Shown: one piece after another, positions 10,663 through 19,292 of the stretch
How positions within the stretch are numbered: the first letter of the stretch is position 1
How the letters are laid out: each line of letters opens with the position of its first letter
NCBI GenBank assembly: GCA_937925685.1
Contig: CALAMI010000015.1
Span: 124,001 to 188,000 of the forward strand
DNA: 64,000 bases
Direction: 5' to 3'
DNA from: Candidatus Binatia bacterium
GTDB lineage: Bacteria > Desulfobacterota > Binatia > HRBIN30
Notes under the pieces: generated by a model
What the model was told of the DNA's origin: nothing
Databases searched by the model: none
What the model saw: only the letters and a program-made list of their open reading frames with translations
Made by a program: the position numbers and the translations under genes

Positions 10663-11151
10663 CTACTTGCGGCGGTACTTTTCGACGGCCGTCTGCATCG
10701 CCCTAAGGACGTGGGATGCGTTGTGCTCGTCGAAGAAAAACTTGTAGTGAGATCGGCCAGCGTCAATGGCCGGATCAACTTCTCCTTGAGGGGAGAGAAA
10801 GAACGTCCGCGGAACGTAAGCCCCATCCGGCTTGTACTGTTCGCTCAAATCCCGACGCTTGTCGGCATCGACGCGCACCATGACCAAGTTCTTGGCTTGC
10901 TTTACAAGCTCTGGATCCTGAAAAACTCGCGCGTAGTTTGCGCAGTGCGGACACCAAGTGGTGTAGAAAATCAAACAGATCGGCTTGCCGGTTTTTTTGG
11001 CTTCCTGCAGCCCGTCCTCGTACGTTTTCCATTGGATCTTGGCATCGTTCCAGTCCTCGGCTCCTGCCAGAGCGACCGTCGGCAGATGCGCAGTTGTCCA
11101 AGCCGCTGCGGTGACAAACCATAAGAACAAGAACCTCAGAACCTTTTGCAC
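10663..11151 (-). CDS. Exported thioredoxin-like protein (thioredoxin_7 type)
   Basis: 162 residues from a GTG at 11151 preceded by GGAGGAGGCG. A signal peptide (about 1-30, ending VALAGA) is followed by a thioredoxin fold with the redox motif WCPHC and a downstream 'YVPRTFF' cis-Pro segment. The family contains soluble thiol-disulfide reductases and dithiol chaperones, some working in cytochrome c or cofactor maturation. It starts 36 bp after thiC on the same strand, so co-transcription is likely, but a link to thiamine synthesis is not implied. A role keeping exported Cys-rich or c-type cytochrome proteins reduced would fit the neighbouring genes; that is inference. Confidence 0.88.
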   Translation of the reverse strand: MQKVLRFLFLWFVTAAAWTTAHLPTVALAGAEDWNDAKIQWKTYEDGLQEAKKTGKPICLIFYTTWCPHCANYARVFQDPELVKQAKNLVMVRVDADKRRDLSEQYKPDGAYVPRTFFLSPQGEVDPAIDAGRSHYKFFFDEHNASHVLRAMQTAVEKYRRK

Positions 11152-11187
11152 CGCCTCCTCCCTGCGCTCGTCAATCCAAACCTTCGA

Positions 11188-12831
11188 TCAGCGCCGTCCC
11201 ATCAGGGCTTGTGACTGCAGCTCCCTGGCCCGTTGTCGATCGGCGACGTGATCGCTGTGGCAAATGTGTTTGCCCTCGACAACCGGCAAAGTTGTTTTGC
11301 GCAAGCGCAGAACCTCTTTCCCGTCACGGCTCAGCCCCGGGCTTCGTGCCGCACGGCGCGTGGGTTGAAAGGCGGGGTCCTTGCCACTGGCAAACAACTG
11401 AATTTCCTTTGAAATGCGCATACTGCACCAATCGTGGCCGCACATGGCGCAAAACTCTGTGTCCACCGCCAAGTCCTCGTCGTGAAGTGCTCGGGCAGTG
11501 TCGCCATCGAAAGCCAACTCGAACTGTTTTGGCCAGTTCAGGGCCGCCCGAGCCTTGGACAAATCGTCGTCCCACTGCCGCACCCCAGAAATTCCTCGTG
11601 CAATGTCACCCGCATGGGCAGCAATTTTATAGGCGATGCAACCATCCTTGACGTCCTGCTCGCGGGGCAGCCCTACGTGTTCCTTAGGGGTGACGTAACA
11701 CAGCATGGCTGCACCAGCGCGGGCGGCCTCAGCTGCACCGATGGCACTGGTAATGTGATCGTAGCCTGGGAAGACGTCAGTCACGAGAGGGCCAAGCACG
11801 TAAAACGGGGCGTCGTCACAAACACGCTGTTGCAACTGCATATTGAACGCGATTTGATCGAGGGGCACGTGACCCGGCCCTTCGACCATGACCTGGACCC
11901 CAGCGTCGCGGGCACGCTGCACGAGTTCGCCCAAAGTACATAACTCCGCGAGCTGTGCGGGGTCGGACGCATCAGCCGTGCACCCCGGACGCAAGCCATC
12001 GCCCAGGGAATAGGTGACGTCATACTCCCGCATGATCGCACTAATCTCATCGAACATTTCGTAAAGCGGATTTTGCTTGTTATGGTACAACATCCACTTG
12101 GCAAGAATGGACCCGCCACGGGAGACAATTCCAGTGATTCGCGAGCGCACGAGTGCAAGGTGCTCTTTCAAAACACCGGCATGGATGGTGAAGTAGTCGA
12201 CCCCTTGCTGCGCTTGGAGCTCGATCTCGCGGAGAATGATATCGTAGGTAAGCTCCTCGATATTGCGGCCCATGATCATGCTATAGATGGGGACGGTCCC
12301 AATGGGCACGGTGGCATGGTCAATAATGGCCTGGCGACACGCTCGGAGATCCCCTCCTGTCGACAAATCCATCACCGTGTCAGCGCCGTATTTTTGAGCC
12401 CATAGGAGCTTTTTGACCTCCAAGTCCAAGGTGCTCTGCACCGGGGAGGCACCAATGTTGGCGTTGATCTTCGTCGTTACCATACGACCAATCCCGGTAG
12501 GGTCCAACCGCTTTGGGGCATGCTCTCCGCGCATGTAGTCTGGGTTGCAGATGAGCTGCCAACGTTGTGTTACGGTTTGGTTGACCCAAAAGCGCGCACC
12601 ATCACGGGCTCCGGGGTGCCCTACTGGCTCTTGTGGGTAAGCACGCCAGCCATCATTGCCCGCAGTGGGCAATCCACCGCTGCCGGCGAGGTGGCGTTTG
12701 TTGGCGGGTATCACTAACCGGCCACGGGCTACCTCCTGCCGGACAAAGTCGGCACTGACGTTTTCGCGGATTGCAACTCGCTCCATTTCGGGTGTGACGA
12801 TGCCCCTTCGGGCTGCCTCCAGTTGCGTCAT
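11188..12831 (-). CDS. thiC: Phosphomethylpyrimidine synthase ThiC
   Basis: 547 residues. ThiC is a radical-SAM enzyme that rearranges aminoimidazole ribotide into HMP phosphate, the pyrimidine half of thiamine. Visible marks are the N-terminal ThiC segment ending IPANKRH, the core '[16 protein letters not shown]', '[13 protein letters not shown]', '[30 protein letters not shown]', and the C-terminal [4Fe-4S] motif C461-x2-C464-x4-C469 (CAMCGHDWC). It is shorter than the ~630-residue enterobacterial form because the N-terminal extension is reduced. The ATG at 12831 follows GAGGAG. I found no TPP riboswitch core in the 55 bp upstream. The thiazole-branch genes thiS/thiG/thiE lie 17 kb away. 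Confidence 0.97.
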   Translation of the reverse strand: MTQLEAARRGIVTPEMERVAIRENVSADFVRQEVARGRLVIPANKRHLAGSGGLPTAGNDGWRAYPQEPVGHPGARDGARFWVNQTVTQRWQLICNPDYMRGEHAPKRLDPTGIGRMVTTKINANIGASPVQSTLDLEVKKLLWAQKYGADTVMDLSTGGDLRACRQAIIDHATVPIGTVPIYSMIMGRNIEELTYDIILREIELQAQQGVDYFTIHAGVLKEHLALVRSRITGIVSRGGSILAKWMLYHNKQNPLYEMFDEISAIMREYDVTYSLGDGLRPGCTADASDPAQLAELCTLGELVQRARDAGVQVMVEGPGHVPLDQIAFNMQLQQRVCDDAPFYVLGPLVTDVFPGYDHITSAIGAAEAARAGAAMLCYVTPKEHVGLPREQDVKDGCIAYKIAAHAGDIARGISGVRQWDDDLSKARAALNWPKQFELAFDGDTARALHDEDLAVDTEFCAMCGHDWCSMRISKEIQLFASGKDPAFQPTRRAARSPGLSRDGKEVLRLRKTTLPVVEGKHICHSDHVADRQRARELQSQALMGRR

Positions 12832-12885
12832 TACGGAAACTCCTCTTTCCCCGTGAACGGAATAGCCAGCTTTCGCGTTGTCGAC

Positions 12886-15594
12886 TTACCGCACTCTACG
12901 CGCCGATTCGCGGTGTCGCAAGCGCCACAGCAAACGCCGGCCGCTCGGCAACAGCAAGACCATCGCAGACAAGAGAGCCAGCCCCCTACTGCCTGGTTGC
13001 TCGCCAATCCCCTGGACGGCACAACCACCGGAACCTGCGCTGGAACCACTCGAGCGACGGGTGCGAGTCGGCAGCGGCGTCGGAGATTGCGGTGGAGGAG
13101 GTGTTCCTGGCCCGACCGTAGGAGTCGGTGTAGCCGGAGGTAGCGTTGCCCGGCTAACGTTACGCAACACCGTTACCGTATTTGCCACGGAATTCACAGT
13201 CACGACCTCGGCCAGTCCTCTCGTGGTATCGGAGACCACGTTCAGGTTGGCCACTCTCACATCGATCGGCCCTTTGCCAACGGCAAAAGTGCTCGGCAGA
13301 TATCCCCCGCTGCCGTCTCCCGACCAAACCGTTATGGTACTGGCCTCGCGCTGCGCCGAAACTAAATCAGCCACACCATTACCATTGAGGTCGGCAGCAC
13401 TCAAACCAAAGCTGTCCGACGGTGCCTCCTCCGTAGCCACTATGCGCCAACCTCCGAAACCATCGTGCGCCAGTACGTCCAACCGCTTGGCTGTGGGGCT
13501 CAATGCCGCGAGATCAGGAATACCGTCGACCAGAAAATCATCCACAGCCAGTGCAGCGGGAACCGCAGGAAGGTCGATGCGGGCCACCTGGGCGAACTCG
13601 GCCCCGCCAGTTCCGGTAAACACCGCGATTCTCGGAGGCTCGGCCGTGGCCACCGCCACATCTGGATTTGCATCACCAACGATCTGCCCCACGCAAAGCG
13701 CAACCGCTGGCCCGGGGAGATCCAAAGGAGGCATTGCTTCGAAACCGCTTGCCCCAAGGCTCCGCAAAACCATGACTCGTCCGGACGACACGGCGCTTGC
13801 GAGTAAGTCCACCTTACCGTCTCGGTCCAGGTCAGCACCAACGAGAGCAGACACGCCTGCGTCAAGTGGCACGACACGGGGCAACCCGAATCCGGTGACA
13901 CTGTTGGGTAAAATAGTCAGCCGAGACTGGTCCTCGCCAGCTAGTGCTGCATCCACAAAGCCATCACCATCGAAGTCTCCGGAGGCAAGCAGCGTCGCGC
14001 CGACAACGCCAGCAAAGTCCTTACGGGGACGCAAGCTCCCGCGTCCGTTGCCGCGCAACAACGAAATGGTGCCGTCGAGCCGGTTCAACACCAGCAGGTC
14101 TAACCAGCCGTCACGGTCAAAATCGGCAATTTGGGGGGCCACGGGATCCTGCCCGGTGGCAAACGAAAGGCCAGCGACAAAAGCGCCGCCTCCCTGCCCG
14201 CGGATCACGTTAATGGTTCCTGTAGCTGCGTTCGCCGTGGCCAGGTCAACAGCTCCTTCCGGATCCTCATCGAAGTTGCCCACGGAAAGCCCCACGGGGG
14301 CATCGCCAACAACCAATCGGGACGAAGCCTCGAATCGACCATCACCAGTGCCTGCAAAAATGCCGACGTCGTTTGCCCCCCGATGCAACACGACGAGGTC
14401 TGCTCTCCCGTCCCCGGTCACGATCTGCCCCGGGCTTTTGTCATCTAGAACGAACATCGCGCCAGGTTCCCTGCCGACGCGCATCGCAAAGACGCGGGTG
14501 AAAGCGCGGCGTGCGTCGTTACGGAACACCACGACTTCCCCGGACTCGCGCGCCACGAACAAGTCCGGCGCGCCGTCGCCTGTCACGTCGCCCCAAGCCA
14601 CTGAAGAAACCCCCGGACCCACCGCGACCGTAGCAAAAACCGAGAACGTCCTTCCGCCCCCCTGGCGGAGGATGGTTACGTTTCCCGAGACAAAGTTGCC
14701 AACGGCTAGGTCTGCTAACCCATTCGTGTCGAAGTCCCCGACGCCCAAGGCCTGAGGTTGGCTACCCACAGCAATCGAGTCCACCACCGACGGAGCCCTA
14801 CCTCGGTCGACTTGCACGATCACCACTTGATCCGTGCTTGCATCGGCCAAGGTGATCAAATGGTCCACGGCAGCCAGCGCACGCAGATCGCCTCCAAGCA
14901 CGAGGGAAGTTTGCGAGGCGAAAGTTCCATCGCCACGGCCGAAGGCAACGACCACACTCCCCGCAGAGCGGTCGATCGTTGCCACGTCGAGCAAGTTATC
15001 GCCGTCGAAGTCCGCAAGGGCCACACCAAATGGGTCCTCCGTGATGGGGGAGAGGCTACGCACCACGAAGGCACCTGTGCCACGCCCTTCGAGCCACCGG
15101 ATGGCGCCCGCAACGGAATCGGGGGCAACTAAGTCGAGGAACGGATTTCCACGCCCCACGTCTACGTTCCCGGCAGCTAAACCCGTAAGCTGGCCGCCCA
15201 CGTTCTTGATCTCCGCTGCTGTGCGAAACGCCACGGGAACGCCAAATGGGTTGGCCGTTGCCGTCGCTGTGGCCGTCGGCGACAGCGGGGCAGCGGTAAA
15301 ACTTGGGGCTGGGCTCAGCCCTATGGTTCTGGAAACCGTGGGGCTAACGGTGCGAACAGGGCTCGACGGAATAGTCCGCGTTTCACCAGGGGAAAGTGCC
15401 AGAGTGGCGGTGGGGGTGGTGACAATCGTGCCGCGTGGTGTGCGGCTTGGTGTCGGCGTCCGAGTCGGCCGAGGGGTCGCAGCCTCACCCATGCTGGCAA
15501 ACAACCCCAACATGCAAGAAAAGAAGCAAACACAGCGAAGTGGCGACAGGGAATCTGTGCACCGACTCGTTGCGCCGGGATTTGCAGAACCCAC
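12886..15594 (-). CDS. Secreted FG-GAP/VCBS-repeat protein with C-terminal sorting-like tail
   Basis: 902 residues from a GTG at 15594 (a TTG at 15630 is possible). A signal peptide with hydrophobic core about 26-45 ends GEAA; a Thr/Pro/Ser-rich segment follows. From about 140 to 830 there are many FG-GAP/VCBS repeats of the form 'VGDFDTNGLADLAVGNF' with Ca-binding-like D-x-D/N-G-D loops, expected to fold as a beta-propeller. A second Pro/Thr stretch leads to a Ser/Gly patch with one Cys (SGGCAV), a hydrophobic segment (LALLSAMVLLLP) and an Arg-rich end (RRLLWRLRHR). This tail looks like a sortase- or rhombosortase-type (MYXO-CTERM-like) signal. Ligand unknown; surface display is inferred. 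Confidence 0.87.
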   Translation of the reverse strand: MGSANPGATSRCTDSLSPLRCVCFFSCMLGLFASMGEAATPRPTRTPTPSRTPRGTIVTTPTATLALSPGETRTIPSSPVRTVSPTVSRTIGLSPAPSFTAAPLSPTATATATANPFGVPVAFRTAAEIKNVGGQLTGLAAGNVDVGRGNPFLDLVAPDSVAGAIRWLEGRGTGAFVVRSLSPITEDPFGVALADFDGDNLLDVATIDRSAGSVVVAFGRGDGTFASQTSLVLGGDLRALAAVDHLITLADASTDQVVIVQVDRGRAPSVVDSIAVGSQPQALGVGDFDTNGLADLAVGNFVSGNVTILRQGGGRTFSVFATVAVGPGVSSVAWGDVTGDGAPDLFVARESGEVVVFRNDARRAFTRVFAMRVGREPGAMFVLDDKSPGQIVTGDGRADLVVLHRGANDVGIFAGTGDGRFEASSRLVVGDAPVGLSVGNFDEDPEGAVDLATANAATGTINVIRGQGGGAFVAGLSFATGQDPVAPQIADFDRDGWLDLLVLNRLDGTISLLRGNGRGSLRPRKDFAGVVGATLLASGDFDGDGFVDAALAGEDQSRLTILPNSVTGFGLPRVVPLDAGVSALVGADLDRDGKVDLLASAVSSGRVMVLRSLGASGFEAMPPLDLPGPAVALCVGQIVGDANPDVAVATAEPPRIAVFTGTGGAEFAQVARIDLPAVPAALAVDDFLVDGIPDLAALSPTAKRLDVLAHDGFGGWRIVATEEAPSDSFGLSAADLNGNGVADLVSAQREASTITVWSGDGSGGYLPSTFAVGKGPIDVRVANLNVVSDTTRGLAEVVTVNSVANTVTVLRNVSRATLPPATPTPTVGPGTPPPPQSPTPLPTRTRRSSGSSAGSGGCAVQGIGEQPGSRGLALLSAMVLLLPSGRRLLWRLRHRESARRVR

Positions 15595-15651
15595 CCTGAA
15601 CGCCTTGCTCCCGTGTGCGAGGAATTGCAACCCGCAAAGGTCGATTCGCAG

Positions 15652-15999
15652 TTACGCTTTCTCAGTAACTTGAGTGCCCTTGCCAAATGCCCGGTCGAGA
15701 AGCGTGCCTAGCTCGCCACTGGCGTGCAACTCGCGAATGATATCGCAGCCTCCGATGAACTGCCCGCCAATGTAGATTTGCGGAATTGTTGGCCAGTTGG
15801 AGAATTGTTTAATGGCTTCCCGCTTCTCCGGATCTTCGAGCACGTCGACATGGGCAAACGGATAACCGTATTGCTTCAAGCACTCTACTGCCGCAGCCGA
15901 GAAACCGCACATCGGGAACGTCGGATTGCCCTTCATGTAGATGATCACCTTGTTCTCTCGGATCTCCTTCTCGATCTCGGCGAGGATATCTCTCGACAT
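15652..15999 (-). CDS. grxD: Monothiol glutaredoxin, Grx4/GrxD family
   Basis: 115 residues from the ATG at 15999, which is preceded by GGAGGGAGGTGACC; a longer frame upstream has no such site. The CGFS active site (MCGFSAAAVECL), WPTIPQIYI and GGCDI mark a CGFS monothiol glutaredoxin, which holds a glutathione-ligated [2Fe-2S] cluster and passes it on or senses iron together with BolA. The bolA gene lies 29 bp upstream on the same strand, the classical partnership. Cytoplasmic. The length is typical of the family. Confidence 0.96.
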   Translation of the reverse strand: MSRDILAEIEKEIRENKVIIYMKGNPTFPMCGFSAAAVECLKQYGYPFAHVDVLEDPEKREAIKQFSNWPTIPQIYIGGQFIGGCDIIRELHASGELGTLLDRAFGKGTQVTEKA

Positions 16000-16028
16000 G
16001 GTCACCTCCCTCCAAAGTGGCGGAACAC

Positions 16029-16301
16029 TTATCGTGCATCCGAGCTTTGGCGACTTCTGCTTCGTTGCTCCCACTCGTCCGGCGTGTACGTTGCGATTGC
16101 GAGAGCGTGAATGCGGTCACGCATCGCATCGCCAAGGGCACCGTACACCATTTGGTGCCGCTGAACTAAGCTTTTTCCGGAAAAATCCCGGCACACGACC
16201 GTTGCCCGGAAGTGGTTACCATCGCCGACCTCGTCCACCACTTCAACCCTCGCATTGGGGAGTGCTGCTTGGATCATACGTGCAATGTCATTCGGGCTCA
16301 T
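16029..16301 (-). CDS. BolA family protein
   Basis: 90 residues from the ATG at 16301, preceded by AGGGAGAA. BolA proteins form heterodimers with CGFS glutaredoxins around a [2Fe-2S] cluster, in iron sensing or cluster transfer. The sequence shows the BolA core: 'ARVEVVDEVGDGNHF' followed by 'DFSGKSLVQRHQMVYGALGD' with the conserved His of the helix-turn-helix-like region. The frame is open further upstream, but that part overlaps the acyltransferase gene and has no BolA homology, so it is excluded. It sits directly upstream of the Grx4 gene, forming a two-gene unit. Confidence 0.95.
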   Translation of the reverse strand: MSPNDIARMIQAALPNARVEVVDEVGDGNHFRATVVCRDFSGKSLVQRHQMVYGALGDAMRDRIHALAIATYTPDEWEQRSRSRQSSDAR

Positions 16302-16366
16302 ATAATTTCTCCCTAGCAGCAGGGCTCCCATAGACAACCGCTGGTTCCACCCAAGCTCGGGCAGGC

Positions 16367-17167
16367 TCACAAGGCAGCCACGTTTTGTTCGCTTACCCGA
16401 AGCTCCGCGGCAATCTGTTCTCGAGCTCGAACGATCAAATGTTCCACTCCGCCTCGAGACTCGAACTCGGTATCGATTGGCGAAGTGAAACGAACCTCGA
16501 TCGTGCGGCCCGGGTTGAGCCGCCACCAGGGAACGCGTGCTAGGGCCGCGTAGCTTCCGCAGATCGCCGCGGGCAAAATGGGCAGGTGATGCTCTATGGC
16601 AAAATGGAACGCTCCTTTCTTAAACGGCAACAACTCCCCCGTGCGGCTTCGTGTCCCCTCGACAAAAAAGATGACCTGGCCGCGGATTTTGCGCGCGGCA
16701 GCCTCTGCAATGGCGCGAAGCGCGCTCGCGCGGTCGCGACGGTCAATCACGATTTGGCCCGAGGGACGGAGCAACCAGCCAATGACCGGCCACTTCACTA
16801 GTTCGCGCTTCGCCACGAAACGGAACGGGATCGGTACGACCCGTACCAAGGCCAAGATGTCGAAAATACTCGCGTGATTCGCGCAAATCACGTGCGTCCG
16901 TTGCCAGTCGATCGGTACAGCCTCGCGCACCTTCAAACGAATCCCAGCAATCGCCAGCAACACACCGGTCCATAAGCGCTGCGCTACCCAACAAGCAAAA
17001 TACGTATTCTGAGCAATCGCTCGGTCCAGGCGTTCCGGAAAACCCAAACTGTGCTGGAACCGGCCCCACAAGTATCGGCTCCAGACAACGAACAAAACCG
17101 GGGCGCCCAGAATCGCAGTCCAAGCGCCTGCAGCCGCCAAGCGTACGAGATTGATCAACAAGTTCAC
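16367..17167 (-). CDS. plsC: 1-acyl-sn-glycerol-3-phosphate acyltransferase (PlsC-type)
   Basis: 266 residues. The GTG at 17167 has GGAGGG upstream and overlaps the NUDIX stop by 4 bp (GTGA), so translation is probably coupled. The enzyme adds the second acyl chain to lysophosphatidate in phospholipid synthesis. Visible are N-terminal membrane segments (about 10-35 and 60-80), the catalytic NHxxxxD motif (NHASIFD), the glycerophosphate-binding motif FVEGTRS and a later 'PILPAAICGS' block. It acts at the inner membrane. The family includes related lyso-ornithine and lyso-lipid acyltransferases, which I cannot exclude. Confidence 0.93.
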   Translation of the reverse strand: MNLLINLVRLAAAGAWTAILGAPVLFVVWSRYLWGRFQHSLGFPERLDRAIAQNTYFACWVAQRLWTGVLLAIAGIRLKVREAVPIDWQRTHVICANHASIFDILALVRVVPIPFRFVAKRELVKWPVIGWLLRPSGQIVIDRRDRASALRAIAEAAARKIRGQVIFFVEGTRSRTGELLPFKKGAFHFAIEHHLPILPAAICGSYAALARVPWWRLNPGRTIEVRFTSPIDTEFESRGGVEHLIVRAREQIAAELRVSEQNVAAL

Positions 17168-17847
17168 GTGCAACCCTCCGATCTTTCGTAACGCCAACCG
17201 GATGTCTTCATCCACAAGCGATGGCGCGGGCCGGGGCGGTACAAGTCCCCATTTCCGTAGGCAGCGTCTCCGTGATAGACGGTGCAGGCTCCACCCTCAA
17301 CGAAGTACAACTCTGGCTCGAAACATTCCACGACGCGCGCCCGCGCCGCAGTTAGTAACTCATCCACACTGCCCGGCGACCCAAGCTGCGTGAGTGTCAC
17401 AAAGGTTGGCGCGGGAAGTTCGATCTCGCCTCGGTGATGCGCGGCAAGGGCAGCCAGAGGCGCAAGCCACCGATGATCCGAGATCTCGGCGCCGTCGGTG
17501 CGGACCTCGGCTGACGACGCCGGGGCAAGGAAAAACCAGGTATCGAAACGCTTGGGAACGTTCACGGGAGTGACCCACCGAGAGAACAGCACCAAGTCCT
17601 GCAGCTGCACCCGCACCCCTGCCTCCTCCCAGGCTTCCCGCACAGCAGCCTGGCGAGCGGCCGCGATCGGGTCATTATCGCCAACCTTTGCCCGATCCCG
17701 CGGGTCGACGCGTCCACCAGGGAACACCCACGCGCCGCCGTGAAAGTCGAGGCGCGCGCTACGGCGAACCAACAGCACCTCGCAGCCCTGCTGGCCGTCG
17801 CGGACAATTACCACTGTGGCCGCAGGCCGTGCCGGAACAATTTCCAT
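17164..17847 (-). CDS. NUDIX hydrolase
   Basis: 227 residues. The NUDIX box is visible: a GGRVDP start, an inserted loop, then REAWEEAGV with the metal-binding glutamates. The family cleaves nucleoside diphosphates linked to another group. The long insert within the box and the ~100-residue C-terminal extension recall the NUDT7/NUDT19 (CoA or acyl-CoA diphosphatase) branch, but I cannot fix the substrate. It is coupled to the downstream PlsC gene by a 4-bp overlap; a role in CoA or lipid precursor turnover would fit and is inference. The ATG at 17847 gives a full N-terminus. Confidence 0.92.
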   Translation of the reverse strand: MEIVPARPAATVVIVRDGQQGCEVLLVRRSARLDFHGGAWVFPGGRVDPRDRAKVGDNDPIAAARQAAVREAWEEAGVRVQLQDLVLFSRWVTPVNVPKRFDTWFFLAPASSAEVRTDGAEISDHRWLAPLAALAAHHRGEIELPAPTFVTLTQLGSPGSVDELLTAARARVVECFEPELYFVEGGACTVYHGDAAYGNGDLYRPGPRHRLWMKTSGWRYERSEGCT

Positions 17848-17971
17848 AACAGTCTCATATTCCCCACCACGTGTCGGGGCAAGCCAAGCTCGGTGATGCT
17901 GGGAAACTTGACCCCCGAATTTCAGTTTCCCAAACGAGGGGACCGCCCGTGACCAGACTTGCCGGCTCCTG

Positions 17972-19162
17972 TCAATTGCGCGGCAACCCCAGCATGCGGT
18001 GTGCCAGGATATTCAGTTGGATTTCCGACGTGCCTCCCGAAATGGTGACCGACCGGCTGTACAGGTAAGCATTCTGCCATTGCCCTGCGTTCCACGCCCG
18101 CGGATCTCCACAGAAGAGTTGAGCCCACGGCCCCTGGATCGCCATCGCCGTTTCGTACAAGTGCTGAGACAAACGATTCCAGAATTCTTTTTTCAGACTC
18201 GTCTCGGGGCCAGGTGTCTCGCCGCGTTCGAGCCGAGCCATGGTGTCGTAATTATGCAGTCGTAGGATTTCGACGCGGATGAAGGCATCCGCAATCGCTT
18301 GGCGGATCACGGGATGAACGGGCTCCCCTCGGCGTCGCCTTTCCCGCAAAATCGCTACCAGCCGATCAACGGCAATCTTGTGCTTCACTTGCTCCTTGAA
18401 CAAGTACCCGGTTCCTCGCTCGTGCGCCAGAGTGTGCATGGCGATTCGCCAGCCACCGTTTTCCGGTCCGATCAAGTGCTGGCGCGGCACATAGACCGCA
18501 TCAAGGAAGACTTCATTGAACTCCGCACTGCCCGTCATCTGACGCAACGGCCGCACGGTGATCCCCGGAGCCTCCATATCCACGATAAAATACGAAATCC
18601 CCTGGTACTTCGGCACGGTCGCATCAGTGCGGGCAAGGCAAATGGCCCACCGGGAAACTTGGGCATAGCTCGTCCACACCTTTTGCCCGGTCAACCGAAA
18701 TCCGTTCCCGTCGCGCTCGGCACGCGTTCGCAAACTCGCCAGGTCAGATCCTGCAGACGGCTCGCTGAATAACTGACACCAAATCTCTTCCGCCGAGAGG
18801 ATTTTCGGCAGGAACCGTTTTTTTTGTTCCTCGGTACCGTATTGGATCAGAGTGGGACCAACGTTGTGCACGCCAACCTTGTTAATCAGCTCGGGGGCCT
18901 GCGCACGCGCCATCTCTTCATTGAAAATAACCTGCTCCATCACCCCCAAGCCGGCGCCACCGTATTCTTTCGGCCACAGAATACCAGCGTATCCAGCCGC
19001 GTGAAGTTTGGCTTGCCACTGTCGCAGGAACGCAACCTCGTCTTCGAATCGCTCAAAAGGCCTTCCAGTCTCCACCGCCCATTCCGACGGCAAGTTCTCA
19101 TGCAACCAAGCACGCAAGCGACGGCGAAATTCCTCCTGCTCTGGCTTCAACCGAAGTTCCAT
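17972..19162 (-). CDS. Acyl-CoA dehydrogenase
   Basis: 396 residues, full length for the family. It is FAD-dependent and introduces the alpha-beta double bond in acyl-CoA substrates, passing electrons to ETF. Signatures: 'EYGGAGLGVMEQVIFNEEMAR' in the N-terminal helical domain; 'QLFSEPSAGSDLASLRTRAERDG' and 'LTGQKVWTSYA' in the middle beta domain; 'SGGTSEIQLNILAHRMLGLPR' at the C-terminus. It is close to the large group of actinobacterial/proteobacterial FadE-like enzymes whose substrates range from fatty acids to steroid side chains, so the exact substrate is open. It is divergent from the aldehyde dehydrogenase gene across 130 bp, suggesting shared regulation. Confidence 0.96.
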   Translation of the reverse strand: MELRLKPEQEEFRRRLRAWLHENLPSEWAVETGRPFERFEDEVAFLRQWQAKLHAAGYAGILWPKEYGGAGLGVMEQVIFNEEMARAQAPELINKVGVHNVGPTLIQYGTEEQKKRFLPKILSAEEIWCQLFSEPSAGSDLASLRTRAERDGNGFRLTGQKVWTSYAQVSRWAICLARTDATVPKYQGISYFIVDMEAPGITVRPLRQMTGSAEFNEVFLDAVYVPRQHLIGPENGGWRIAMHTLAHERGTGYLFKEQVKHKIAVDRLVAILRERRRRGEPVHPVIRQAIADAFIRVEILRLHNYDTMARLERGETPGPETSLKKEFWNRLSQHLYETAMAIQGPWAQLFCGDPRAWNAGQWQNAYLYSRSVTISGGTSEIQLNILAHRMLGLPRN

Positions 19163-19292
19163 AGATCGTCACCCCTGGAGCCCGTCTATCCCGCGGCTCA
19201 ACTTGCGGCAAGGCACAGGGGCTATCTTGCACAGCACGGATCCCGCGACGCAAAATGCGTTGTTCGATCTATGGGCGAAAGGGAGGGAACCG

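Noticed and set aside
12832..12885. TPP riboswitch upstream of thiC
   Set aside because: The region is only about 55 bp and lacks the CUGAGA and other TPP-aptamer core elements; none was seen upstream of thiS either.
12878..14755. Long plus-strand open frame of 625 codons antisense to the FG-GAP protein
   Set aside because: It is the reverse-strand shadow of a repetitive high-GC gene. Its product is low-complexity Ser/Pro/Thr/Arg without a family, while the minus strand encodes clear FG-GAP repeats with a signal peptide.
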